The notes beneath the pieces were generated by a model. It was not told the origin of the DNA, made no database searches, and saw nothing but the letters and a program-made list of their open reading frames with translations. A stretch of 64,000 nt of DNA from Bacteroidaceae bacterium (GTDB lineage: Bacteria; Bacteroidota; Bacteroidia; Bacteroidales; Bacteroidaceae): assembly GCA_017936265.1 (NCBI GenBank), contig JAGBFX010000014.1:1-64000 (forward strand). The letters run 5' to 3'. Of this stretch, positions 52,489-60,486 are shown in pieces (position 1 is the stretch's first letter; each line of letters begins with the position of its first letter). Made by a program: the position numbers and the translations under genes.

Positions 52489-52983
52489 TCATCTTTCATC
52501 TTTGCTCCTCTGGTACGCATCCCGCGGGTCGCCGTTGGCAAGGTATATGACACCGCAATACTTAAAGCCGTAACGGCGCAGTATGTGGTGCATTATAACA
52601 TTGTCGCGATGGGTGTCAATGCGCACTGTTGAGCATCGTTCAAATGCCCAGTCAAGCAGACGGTGGGCACATCCCTTGCCGGGCGCAGCAACCGCAATGC
52701 GGTGAATCACATGATAAGGTTCATCATTTAGCCATGCGCCACCCTCTATTACCGAGTATGTAGGGTCGGGCCCGGGGATGAATGCCATAGTTGCAACAGC
52801 TGTGTCATCGTCGCACATCACATAGCACACTCCCGCATCAATATCCTTGCGCACTATCTCCTCCGAAGGGTAACCGCTACCCCACTGGTGCATGTTCCCG
52901 CTTGCGCGCATAATACTCTTAGCACAATCAAAGATGTGCATAAGCGCGGGGATATCATTATATGTTGCTTTGCGAATGTTCAT
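52489..52983 (-). CDS. GNAT-family N-acetyltransferase
   Basis: A 164-residue acetyltransferase, taking the start at MNIRKATYNDIP because the GNAT fold begins there (an ATG 36 bp upstream is in the degraded repeat region). The acetyl-CoA binding region is the segment AVAAPGKGCAHRLLDWAFE (roughly 92-110), a close variant of the R/Q-x-x-G-x-G/A motif, followed by the VRIDTHRDNVIMHHILRRYGF turn typical of bacterial RimI-like members. Substrate unknown. The preceding part, DCAKSIMRASGNMHQW, resembles unannotated small-molecule acetyltransferases. Confidence 0.9.
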   Translation of the reverse strand: MNIRKATYNDIPALMHIFDCAKSIMRASGNMHQWGSGYPSEEIVRKDIDAGVCYVMCDDDTAVATMAFIPGPDPTYSVIEGGAWLNDEPYHVIHRIAVAAPGKGCAHRLLDWAFERCSTVRIDTHRDNVIMHHILRRYGFKYCGVIYLANGDPRDAYQRSKDER

Positions 52984-53086
52984 AATATTCAATCTGTCAT
53001 TTTGACGTACGTGAACCAACGGTCGACGCTCGCAGGGGCTAAAGTCAAAAATCTCTGTAATAACACATCACGTAATCATTTGCCGT

Positions 53087-53261
53087 AAGACTCGCGATGA
53101 ATATAACATCATTGACTCATCTTACTGTTAGCAACCCGCGTGGTGTAACTACGCTACACTGCACGCGACCTGTTGCTACAAGACTCGCGATGAATATAGC
53201 ATCATTGACTCATCTTGCTGTTAGCAAGACTCGCGATGATGCTTGCCGGGGCAAGCATCAT
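53087..53261. repeat. Hairpin repeat family, second locus
   Basis: Direct copies of a segment starting AAGACTCGCGATGA begin at 53087, 53180 and, partially, 53226. Between the first two lies a hairpin (53137-53167): CGCGTG-GTGTA pairs with TACAC-(TG bulge)-CACGCG. It has the architecture of the hairpin at 95-125, including the TG bulge and the following TTGCT-x2-AA-x-ACTCG, but a different stem sequence. The run ends in a perfect 12-bp palindrome (53236-53261, ATGATGCTTGCC and its complement) that contains the stop codon of the TIR gene. Confidence 0.8.
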
Positions 53262-54547
53262 TCAAGGCTGTATTCAGCTTTCTCCTCATCGGTTAATGAC
53301 CAATCATGCTCCGGGTCGTTGCGGTATTTGTCAATAAGTTCCTCTAAGGGCGGGAATTCCCATACCCTTGCGGTCTTGCTCCATTCCCATGATGCTGTTA
53401 CAATATATTTTCCGTTAGGGCTGAATTGGGCGGAGTAGACAGGACCGTCATGCCTTAACGACTCAGTAACCGGTTCTCCCGTCTTGGCATCCCACACCCT
53501 TGCAGTATAGTCATAAGATGCCGTTACAATATATTTTCCGTCGGGGCTGAATTGGGCGGAGTTGACACTATCTTCATGCTTTAACGGCTCGGTAACCGGT
53601 TCTCCAGTCTTTGCATCCCACACCCTTGCGGTGTTGTCATCAAATGCCGTTACAATATATTTTCCGTCGGGGCTGAATTGGGCGGAATTGACACTATTTA
53701 CATGCTGTAGAATGCTCCGGCTGTATATTCCCTCCTTCTGAGGTTTATCACACTCCCTCAGCATTATTTCAGCTTCCGGCACATATGGCCTGTCCATGTT
53801 CTTCAAATCCTTCGGCAAAGCATAAAGTGCCATGCGTAATGCCTTGGTTATATTACCTTTGTCATATTCCTTTTGTGCTTCGCTTGCAAGATACTTGGAT
53901 TGGGATATCAACAATTTATTCTGTTTTTCTTTTATCTCATTGTTGGCCCAATAGAAATATCCGCTGATAAGCATAGAAACAACGACCATAAAAGCAGCTA
54001 TGGTACCCCATATGATACGGCGTTTTTTCTGCTCGCGTGTATGACGTTGCCAGAGAGTGTCGAAACGCAGGCCGAACATTCGGGCCAGTATCTTTATGGC
54101 GGCAGCCTCTCGCCCTATTTCATTGACATTTGCAGCAAGAAGTTCTTTGTTACCCTTCATGTTGAGTAGCGCTTCGGGATAACATTCCGTTGCTTCATCT
54201 CCCGAAAATGGAACTCCTTCAATTACATATGGAATTATGCGGTCGGTACGACCAGAATCAATGAAAGATTGTGCTTCTTTACAAACCCAAGGACTCTTGG
54301 CGCTTCGTGGAGAGCATACAATAATAAGCCACTGGGAGTCATTGAGAGCTTTGTTTATCTCTTCTGCCAATATTCCAGGTGTCAGGTCTGTAACATCTCG
54401 GAATATAGGACGTACATTCTTTTGCAAATCTGTACGCCCGTTCAGGTTAGTGGGGAAACGGTAATGCTCAAGTTTATCCTGCAGCCATTTTGCCTGCTTT
54501 TCATCTTCGCGTTTGTAGCTTATGAATGCATAATATCTCTTATCCAT
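53258..54547 (-). CDS. TIR-domain protein with TM helix and WD40 repeats
   Basis: A 429-residue protein. Residues 1-150 are a TIR domain (YAFISYKRED at 6-15; catalytic-type Glu91 in SPWVCKE, 85-91). A helix lies at about 179-199, a coiled segment follows, and 285-397 hold three near-identical 42-residue WD40 repeats (each with SAQFSPDGKYIVTA and TARVWD). At the DNA level, the repeat period is exactly 126 bp (53397, 53523 and 53649). Bacterial TIR domains cleave NAD+ in antiphage defence or signalling. A complete propeller needs about seven blades, so the three here suggest a contracted array or oligomer-dependent assembly. The C-terminus looks intact. Confidence 0.85.
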   Translation of the reverse strand: MDKRYYAFISYKREDEKQAKWLQDKLEHYRFPTNLNGRTDLQKNVRPIFRDVTDLTPGILAEEINKALNDSQWLIIVCSPRSAKSPWVCKEAQSFIDSGRTDRIIPYVIEGVPFSGDEATECYPEALLNMKGNKELLAANVNEIGREAAAIKILARMFGLRFDTLWQRHTREQKKRRIIWGTIAAFMVVVSMLISGYFYWANNEIKEKQNKLLISQSKYLASEAQKEYDKGNITKALRMALYALPKDLKNMDRPYVPEAEIMLRECDKPQKEGIYSRSILQHVNSVNSAQFSPDGKYIVTAFDDNTARVWDAKTGEPVTEPLKHEDSVNSAQFSPDGKYIVTASYDYTARVWDAKTGEPVTESLRHDGPVYSAQFSPNGKYIVTASWEWSKTARVWEFPPLEELIDKYRNDPEHDWSLTDEEKAEYSLE

Positions 54548-54570
54548 AATAATGCTGTGATTGTGTACAA

Positions 54571-54602
54571 CAAATATATATCATTCCCCCCAACCAAGCA
54601 AA
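54571..54602 (-). promoter_or_regulatory. Promoter of TIR-WD40 gene
   Basis: Minus-strand TATATTTG (54571-54578) with TTTG at 54599-54602, spacing 20 bp: a near-perfect Bacteroidetes promoter, 24 bp before the start codon. The gap between the two is G-rich (GGGGGG at about 54586-54591). Confidence 0.75.
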
Positions 54603-54629
54603 CATATATTTACCTTATTTAAAAACTTA

Positions 54630-54691
54630 TTTATCGTTAAACAATATTAATTTTATTGTTTTTCTTGATTGTTTTATTGTTTTACGATAAA
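54630..54691. promoter_or_regulatory. Inverted repeat in DUF2975-XRE promoter region
   Basis: TTTATCGTTAAACAAT (54630-54645) and ATTGTTTTACGATAAA (54676-54691) are inverted copies with one mismatch, 30 bp apart. Further ATTGTTTT half-sites lie at about 54655 and 54669. The right arm overlaps the -33 region of the promoter of the DUF2975-XRE operon, as expected for an autoregulatory operator. A terminator is less likely, as no gene ends here. Confidence 0.5.
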
Positions 54692-54706
54692 TTTGATATA
54701 CATTTG
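54677..54706 (+). promoter_or_regulatory. Promoter of DUF2975-XRE operon
   Basis: TTG at 54677-54679 and TACATTTG at 54699-54706, separated by 19 bp, match the Bacteroidetes promoter. A leader of about 125 bases, containing a dispersed repeat copy (about 54716-54752), separates it from the first start codon. Confidence 0.65.
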
Positions 54707-54836
54707 CGGTGAGCAGAGATTCCTCACTACGTATCGGAATGACAAAACAAAGCCTTGTTTTGGGCCGGTCCCGTGGTACTCAAGCTGCAGCAGAGGATTA
54801 GGCTTGCATTATTTACAAATTAAAAAACTCAAATTT

Positions 54837-55316
54837 ATGGAAACAAAAGGTTACAAAGGGATGATGGGAGTGACAATATTCGCGTCGTTGTTGTGTGTTG
54901 TGAGCATTGTATGGATTTTAGTCCAGAGCTATTTTGTATGTACAGAAAGCGGCGAAGGCTGTATTGTATGGCATGAGGAGCTCTACCCTCTTCAGGCTGG
55001 GATATTCGCCGGGCGTCTGCTGTTCAAGTCAATGTCCTATGCTCTTATCATTGTTTTTCTCATCAAACAGCTGAATGCTATAAAAAGCGGTGTGCTTTTC
55101 CCGAACGTCAATGTAAAGATTATCTATTCGATTGCTGCGTGTTATTTGGTGGGTAACATCTGTGATGACAATATATCGACAGCCTTAATCTGTGGAGACA
55201 ACGGAGCGTTTGTAATAAACAGTGACACATTGCTCTATGCCGCATTGCTTGTGATTTTTGCACTTATATATAAGGTTGCGGTAAAAGTGAGCGAGGAGAA
55301 TAACTTAACGATATAA
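54837..55316 (+). CDS. DUF2975 membrane protein
   Basis: 160 residues from METKGYKGMMG; the ORF is open further upstream but that part lies in promoter and repeat sequence. Four predicted helices, with a conserved luminal/periplasmic insertion (GEGCIVWHEELYPLQ) between the first two. DUF2975 proteins are almost always encoded next to a small XRE regulator, as here (10 bp upstream of it). The function is not established; a regulator-sequestering or signalling role has been inferred from gene neighbourhoods. Confidence 0.85.
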   Translation: METKGYKGMMGVTIFASLLCVVSIVWILVQSYFVCTESGEGCIVWHEELYPLQAGIFAGRLLFKSMSYALIIVFLIKQLNAIKSGVLFPNVNVKIIYSIAACYLVGNICDDNISTALICGDNGAFVINSDTLLYAALLVIFALIYKVAVKVSEENNLTI

Positions 55317-55326
55317 AGAACGCACT

Positions 55327-55536
55327 ATGTCAATAATAGTAAACATTGATGTCATGCTTGCGAAGCGCAAGATGACCTCGGGTGAACTTGCCGAGAAGGT
55401 GGGGATTACTCAGGCGAACCTTTCGATACTCAAAACAGGGAAGGCCAAGGCTGTGCGTTTCAGCACTCTCGAGGCAATATGCAAGGCTCTTGACTGCCAG
55501 CCGGGTGATATTCTTGAATACAGAGAAGAGGCATGA
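55327..55536 (+). CDS. Small XRE-type HTH regulator
   Basis: A 69-residue Cro/CI-type helix-turn-helix protein (MTSGELAEKVGITQANLSILKTGK, about 17-40), ending in the family tail CQPGDILEYREEA. It lies 10 bp after the DUF2975 gene and overlaps the next gene by four bases (ATGA). The dimeric regulator probably binds the inverted repeat at 54630-54691 in the operon promoter, which is inference. Confidence 0.9.
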   Translation: MSIIVNIDVMLAKRKMTSGELAEKVGITQANLSILKTGKAKAVRFSTLEAICKALDCQPGDILEYREEA

Positions 55537-56228
55537 AAAGGAGTGTTGTGATATGCATGCTTGCTGCATTGTTTGGTGTTTGCAATGCAGTGGCGCAGGA
55601 GCGCACCGTAACTCTGAAAGAGGTGCGCAGCGACAGCACTGCCCGAATATATGCACTGCCCGAAGCGCTTGTGTACAGCGGAAAGAAAAAGAGCAAGAAA
55701 CTTGCAAACAAAGGAGTGCGCGTGGCAGGGGCAAGGACTGCGTGGACACCCGAGTACCTTGGGCAAGAGATTGGTTCTGTCGTTGAGACAGACAACATGT
55801 TCCAGGTGCAGGAAATATCATTCAACGTGATGTCAAACGGCATCGCAGGTCTGAAATTGAGCATAAACATTTATGCCTTGAATGAAGAGAAAATGCAGTA
55901 CTGCAACATAATGCACACTCCAATGTATGTAGATGTTCCCATACTTTCTGCCAAGCAAGAACTGACAGCATACCCCACAGAACAACTGTTCCTTGCTCCC
56001 GGACGTTATTTCGTTGCCGTCAGAATGGCAGACTGCGACGCGGCAGTCAAAGAACAATGGAGCGACAACACCATGTGGGACAATAGGAAAAAGTACAGCA
56101 TGAGCAAGCAGAGCATTCACTTTCCGCTTTACCTCAAGAGTAGCTACACACGCAAAGGCATAGCCGATGAACTTGAAAAAGTCCCCGTCAATATGGGACT
56201 GACAGTGAAAGGCATTGAGTACAGATAG
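55533..56228 (+). CDS. Secreted protein of unknown function
   Basis: A 231-residue protein with a signal peptide (hydrophobic 4-20, cleavage after AVAQ) and a beta-rich mature part. The pattern SKKLANKGVRVAG, LGQEIGSVVETDN, LSINIYALNEEKMQY and ALYLKS-like strands resembles secreted carboxypeptidase-regulatory or Ig-like domains, but I do not recognise a named family. It overlaps the XRE gene by four bases, so it is translationally coupled to it: the trio DUF2975-XRE-secreted protein forms one operon. An envelope or stress role is a guess. Confidence 0.8.
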   Translation: MKRSVVICMLAALFGVCNAVAQERTVTLKEVRSDSTARIYALPEALVYSGKKKSKKLANKGVRVAGARTAWTPEYLGQEIGSVVETDNMFQVQEISFNVMSNGIAGLKLSINIYALNEEKMQYCNIMHTPMYVDVPILSAKQELTAYPTEQLFLAPGRYFVAVRMADCDAAVKEQWSDNTMWDNRKKYSMSKQSIHFPLYLKSSYTRKGIADELEKVPVNMGLTVKGIEYR

Positions 56229-56244
56229 CGAGCAACCATATTAT

Positions 56245-56472
56245 TAACGTGAGTTCGATATAAAATTTTCGCTATAAATTGGTGTGTTTGTATAGTGTTT
56301 GTCATCTCGACTATTCCTTAATGAAAATATTAAAGAGGTTTTGATGAGCTTTAGCGAGTAACGTATGTGAGAGATCTCTTTTTTTTTGCAATGTTTTTGA
56401 GATTTCTCGTCGCTACGCTCCATCGAAATGACAGGTTCGCAATTTGAACGAGTTTATATCGAACTGACGTTA
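56245..56472. mobile_element. MITE-like element with 20-bp inverted repeats
   Basis: The arms (56245-56264, starting TAACGTGAGTTCG, and 56453-56472, ending CGAACTGACGTTA) are inverted repeats with one mismatch and enclose 188 bp of non-coding sequence. Inside are two inverted copies of the dispersed repeat: 56302-56376 (GTCATCTCGAC ... GAGAGATCTC) and 56399-56433 (GAGATTTCTCG ... ATCGAAATGACA), so the whole can fold into a hairpin. No transposase ORF. This explains nearly the whole gap 56229-56581. Confidence 0.75.
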
Positions 56473-56547
56473 TTATTATTGAAAATAACAATAACATCTA
56501 TTGACAAAAGTATGAGCTGAAGAGTGTTTCATATGAGAGTTCTGCGG

Positions 56548-56555
56548 TAATTTTG
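56548..56555 (+). promoter_or_regulatory. -7 element of AspT/YidE-family transporter gene
   Basis: TAATTTTG, followed by CACG, is an exact -7 match 27 bp before the start codon. A weak -33 (GTGTTTC) lies about 23 bp upstream. Confidence 0.65.
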
Positions 56556-56581
56556 CACGCTGAAATCCAAAGACAGAAAAA

Positions 56582-58231
56582 ATGATGACATTCTTCGAAA
56601 ATCTTCTCTTCGGGACAAGCATTGCCCACTCCATGATTATCCTTGCTTTGACTGTCGGCATAGGTGTGTACCTGAGCAGGGTAAAGGTCGCAGGCATATC
56701 ATTCGGCGTGACATGGGTCCTGTTTATCGGAATCATTCTATCGCACTTCGGTATGACGCTCGACAGCGAATTGCTTCATTTTGTAAAGGAGTTCGGTCTC
56801 ATCCTCTTTGTATACTCGATAGGTCTGCAGGTGGGCCCGGGATTCTTCTCCAGTTTCAAGGCCGGAGGACTCAAATTGAATGCTGTTACCTGCATAATAG
56901 TTTTGTTTGACGTTCTCATGGCGTTGTTGCTGATATTCACGACCGGAGAAAGCGTCGATACCGTAACGGGAATAATGTCGGGAGCTGTGACAAACACACC
57001 CGGAATGGGTGCTGCGGCATCGGCGTTCAAGGATATGTTCGGCTACGAGAGCCCTAACATTGCATTGGGCTACAGCGTGGCATACCCACTGGGTGTTATA
57101 GGTTGCATATTGGCAATCATTGTCCTGAAGGCATTTTATAAAGGGGAAAAACGTTTTAGCAGAGAAGAGGATAACAGCGTGAACATTGAGCGTATATCAC
57201 TCTGTGTCACAAACCCCGGAATCGCAGGCCTCACTCTCGAGGAGATACGCAAGAGAAGCAAGCTCAACTTCATCGTTTCGCGGATAATGGACAGCTCTAC
57301 GGGGCATTGCATGATTGCCGACTCGCAGTGCAGACTCAAATGCGGTGACAGGATACTTCTCATTGCCGACAAGGAGACACATGACAGCCTCACGACTCTT
57401 ATCGGCGAGCCCGTTGAGCAGGAGTGGTTCAGGAACGATGAGAATCTTATTTCTCGCAAGATAACATTCACAAAACCCAAACTGAACGGAACGAAACTGG
57501 GCAAACTGAATATAAGGCATCAGTTCGGCGTGAATGTGACACGTGTGCATCGTGCAGGCGTGGAGCTTGCGCCAACGGCAGGGTTCCGACTTCAAGTGGG
57601 AGATATCGTGACTGTCGTAGGACGTGAAACAGCCGTAAATGACGTTAAGAAAATGCTCGGCGACGAGAGGAAGTACCTTGACCACCCTAATCTGATACCT
57701 ATCTTCATTGGAATAGCGTTGGGATGTGTACTCGGCAGCATCCCTCTCAGCGGAACACTCTTGTCTACACCGTTGAAACTGGGATTGGCCGGCGGCCCTC
57801 TTATCGTTGCTATACTGGTCAGTTATCTGGGACCCAAAATGGGTGTCGTAACATACACAACCACAAGTGCGAACCTCATGATAAGGGAAATAGGTATCAC
57901 GCTTTTCCTGGCCTGTGTGGGTCTTGGCGCAGGAGGCGAATTCGTCAACAGCATAGTGAACCGCGGCGGGTACATGTGGATTCTTTATGGCGCACTCATT
58001 ACCGTGGTGCCGATAATGAGTGCGGGCATCATAGGGCGATACATACTTCGCATCAGATACAGCACTCTTGCGGGAGTAATCTCGGGCTCTTGCACCAACC
58101 CGCCGGCATTGGCATTCTCGAACCAGTTGAGTAAAGGCGGCGAGGCTGCCGTAGGTTATGCGACGGTATACCCTCTTGCAATGTTCCTGAGGATACTTGT
58201 GGGGCAGATGATGATTCTTCTTTTGTGCTGA
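56582..58231 (+). CDS. AspT/YidE-family membrane transporter with RCK_C domains
   Basis: A 549-residue membrane protein with the aspartate:alanine exchanger (AAE) layout: helices at both ends and a cytoplasmic centre (about 200-370) with two TrkA_C/RCK_C-type domains. The signature segments GAVTNTPGMGAA (about 137-148) in the first half and GSCTNPPALAFSNQL (about 500-514) in the second mark the duplicated AspT_Mtf fold. Known AAE members exchange aspartate for alanine; others have unknown substrates. The start at 56582 is supported by the -7 element at 56548. No neighbouring amino-acid metabolism gene names the substrate. Confidence 0.88.
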   Translation: MMTFFENLLFGTSIAHSMIILALTVGIGVYLSRVKVAGISFGVTWVLFIGIILSHFGMTLDSELLHFVKEFGLILFVYSIGLQVGPGFFSSFKAGGLKLNAVTCIIVLFDVLMALLLIFTTGESVDTVTGIMSGAVTNTPGMGAAASAFKDMFGYESPNIALGYSVAYPLGVIGCILAIIVLKAFYKGEKRFSREEDNSVNIERISLCVTNPGIAGLTLEEIRKRSKLNFIVSRIMDSSTGHCMIADSQCRLKCGDRILLIADKETHDSLTTLIGEPVEQEWFRNDENLISRKITFTKPKLNGTKLGKLNIRHQFGVNVTRVHRAGVELAPTAGFRLQVGDIVTVVGRETAVNDVKKMLGDERKYLDHPNLIPIFIGIALGCVLGSIPLSGTLLSTPLKLGLAGGPLIVAILVSYLGPKMGVVTYTTTSANLMIREIGITLFLACVGLGAGGEFVNSIVNRGGYMWILYGALITVVPIMSAGIIGRYILRIRYSTLAGVISGSCTNPPALAFSNQLSKGGEAAVGYATVYPLAMFLRILVGQMMILLLC

Positions 58232-58290
58232 TGTGATTATACATCCCGTGCTGCTTCAATGTTGATTTATGTTGATTTACAGTGTCGATG

Positions 58291-58321
58291 TTGAGAAACT
58301 GCCATTATTTTATTATCTTCG
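58291..58321 (+). promoter_or_regulatory. Promoter of M3 peptidase gene
   Basis: TTG at 58291-58293 and TATCTTCG at 58314-58321 with 20-bp spacing, 25 bp before the start codon. Confidence 0.65.
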
Positions 58322-58345
58322 CGGACAACACCGGATATAACCAAA

Positions 58346-60460
58346 ATGAAACATAAGATGAGAAAGATTTTTTATTCACTAATTACATTATCGTTTATGA
58401 TAGGTATTGCAGCATGCGGTTCAGGCAACGGCACAACAGCCGGCGAGGGAAACACAATCCTTGCCGAGAGCAAGGCACCGTTCGGCGCCCCTGAGTTCGA
58501 TAAGTTCAGGATTGAAGATTACAAGGAGGCCTTTGACATCGCCTTGGCCGAGAAACGTGCCGACATTAAGGCCATTATCGAGAACGGCGATGAACCTACG
58601 TTCGCCAACACTATCGATGCGCTTGAGATGAGCGGCAAGACGCTTGATAAGGTAAGTTCTATCTTCTTCAACCTTAACGAGAGCGAGAACACTCCCCAGA
58701 TGACCGAGATTGAGGAGTATGTGGTTCCCAAATTGACAGAACTGAGCGGATACGTATACATGAACGACACGCTGTTCAACCGCATCCGTTCAATATATGA
58801 CAAAAAGGAGACACTGGGCCTTGATGAGGAGCAGATGATTGTGCTCGACAACTATTATCAGGCATTCGTGCGTGGCGGTGCTCTACTGAACGATGAGGAC
58901 AAGGCTGCGCTGCTTGACCTTGATACCAGAATCGGACTTGCACAGATAAAGTTCAGCAGCAACCTGCTTGCCGACAACAAGGCATTCAAGCTTGTCATCA
59001 CCGACAAGGCCGACCTCAGCGGATTGCCACAGAGTGTCATTGACGCCGCAGCAAGCGAGGACGGTGCCAGCTGGACATTCACACTCGACAAGCCAAGCTG
59101 CATACCGTTCCTGCAGTATGCCGACAACCGTGCGCTGCGCGAAAAGGTATACAAGGCATATTATGGCCGTGGCGACAACAACAACGAGAATGACAACAAG
59201 GCTATCATAAAGGAGATTCTTCAGTTGCGTCAGCAGAAGGCAAAACTCCTTGGATTCGAGAGCTTTGCGCATTTCGTGCTCGATGAGAAGATGGCGAAGA
59301 CACCCGAGGCGGCACTCGACCTCCTGAACAGGATTTGGGAGCCGGCTGTAAAGCGTGCGGCCGAGGAGCGTGCCGAGCTTCAGAAAATAGCCGACCGCGA
59401 GGGTGCGGGCATAAAGATTGAAGGTTGGGACTGGTTCTACTACACCGAGAAGCTGCGCAAGGAGAAGTATGCGCTCAATGATGAGGTAATTACCCCATAC
59501 TTCAAGCTTGAGAATGTTCTGCAGGGTGCATTCGACTGCGCGACAAAGCTCTATGGCGTTACATTTGTGAAGCGCAATGACATCCCGGTATATCATCCCG
59601 AGGTAAGCACATACGAGGTTCTCGACAGCGAGGGCAAACATCTGAGTATCTTCTATACCGACTTCTTCCCCCGCGACACAAAGCGTCAGGGCGCCTGGAT
59701 GACAAACTTCGTAAATCAGCGCAATATCTGTGGCGAGGAGGTACGTCCTATGGTTGTCAATGTGTGCAACTTCACAGCGCCACAAGGCGACACACCCGCG
59801 TTGCTCAATATCGATGAGACACGAACCCTGTTCCATGAGTTCGGCCACGCACTGCATGGCATGCTGACTCAGACACACTACCCCAGCGTCAGCGGTACCA
59901 ACGTTAAGCATGACTTTGTGGAACTGTTCTCGCAGGTAAACGAGAAGTGGGCAATACACCCCGAGGTCATGCCTACATTCGCAAAGCACTACAAGACAGG
60001 CGAGCCAATACCGACAGAACTCATAGAAAAGATGCAGCAGAGCGCATTCTTCAACCTCGGTTTTGAGACTACTGAGCTTGTTGCCGCAGCGTTGCTCGAC
60101 ATGAAGATGCACCTCATTGAGGACTACAGCGACTTTGACTGCAACGAGTATGAGAAAGCGTTGCGACAGGAACTTGGTTTCATTCCTGAGATTGAATACC
60201 GTTACCGCAGTACAAACTTCGCGCACGTATTCGGCGGCGGCTATGCAGTAGGTTATTACGCATATCTGTGGGCCGAGGTGCTTGACTGCGACGCTTTCGA
60301 ACTGTTCAAGGAGAAAGGCGTGTTCGACCCGGCCACTGCAGCTGCATTCAAGAACCTTGTTGAGATGGGCGGTAGCAAAGACCCTATGCGCGAATACCGC
60401 AAGTTCCGCGGAGCTGATGCCAACCCCGACGCACTCCTGCGTGCACGTGGCCTTATCTGA
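58346..60460 (+). CDS. M3-family oligopeptidase lipoprotein (Dcp-like)
   Basis: A 704-residue zinc metallopeptidase with a lipoprotein signal peptide (IAAC, Cys 24; a second in-frame ATG at 58358 would shorten it by four residues). The zinc site is HEFGH (497-501) with the third ligand Glu526 in DFVELFSQ; the C-terminal half carries the Tyr-rich substrate loop (YRYRSTNFAHVFGGGYAVGYYAY). It resembles dipeptidyl carboxypeptidase/oligopeptidase A. The lipid anchor suggests action in the periplasm or on the inner face of the outer membrane, in peptide breakdown. Promoter at 58291; next gene 26 bp downstream. Confidence 0.95.
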   Translation: MKHKMRKIFYSLITLSFMIGIAACGSGNGTTAGEGNTILAESKAPFGAPEFDKFRIEDYKEAFDIALAEKRADIKAIIENGDEPTFANTIDALEMSGKTLDKVSSIFFNLNESENTPQMTEIEEYVVPKLTELSGYVYMNDTLFNRIRSIYDKKETLGLDEEQMIVLDNYYQAFVRGGALLNDEDKAALLDLDTRIGLAQIKFSSNLLADNKAFKLVITDKADLSGLPQSVIDAAASEDGASWTFTLDKPSCIPFLQYADNRALREKVYKAYYGRGDNNNENDNKAIIKEILQLRQQKAKLLGFESFAHFVLDEKMAKTPEAALDLLNRIWEPAVKRAAEERAELQKIADREGAGIKIEGWDWFYYTEKLRKEKYALNDEVITPYFKLENVLQGAFDCATKLYGVTFVKRNDIPVYHPEVSTYEVLDSEGKHLSIFYTDFFPRDTKRQGAWMTNFVNQRNICGEEVRPMVVNVCNFTAPQGDTPALLNIDETRTLFHEFGHALHGMLTQTHYPSVSGTNVKHDFVELFSQVNEKWAIHPEVMPTFAKHYKTGEPIPTELIEKMQQSAFFNLGFETTELVAAALLDMKMHLIEDYSDFDCNEYEKALRQELGFIPEIEYRYRSTNFAHVFGGGYAVGYYAYLWAEVLDCDAFELFKEKGVFDPATAAAFKNLVEMGGSKDPMREYRKFRGADANPDALLRARGLI

Positions 60461-60486
60461 TAAAAGTTCTATTTCCACGAAGAATT

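Noticed and set aside
54669..54836. An upstream in-frame ATG extending the DUF2975 protein by 56 residues.
   Set aside because: That stretch contains the promoter and a dispersed repeat copy; the family starts at METKGYKG.
58883..60478. A 531-codon ORF on the minus strand inside the M3 peptidase gene.
   Set aside because: It lies wholly antisense to a peptidase gene with intact zinc motifs and a clear promoter. Its translation has no recognisable motif and unusual cysteine and leucine content, as expected of a shadow frame.
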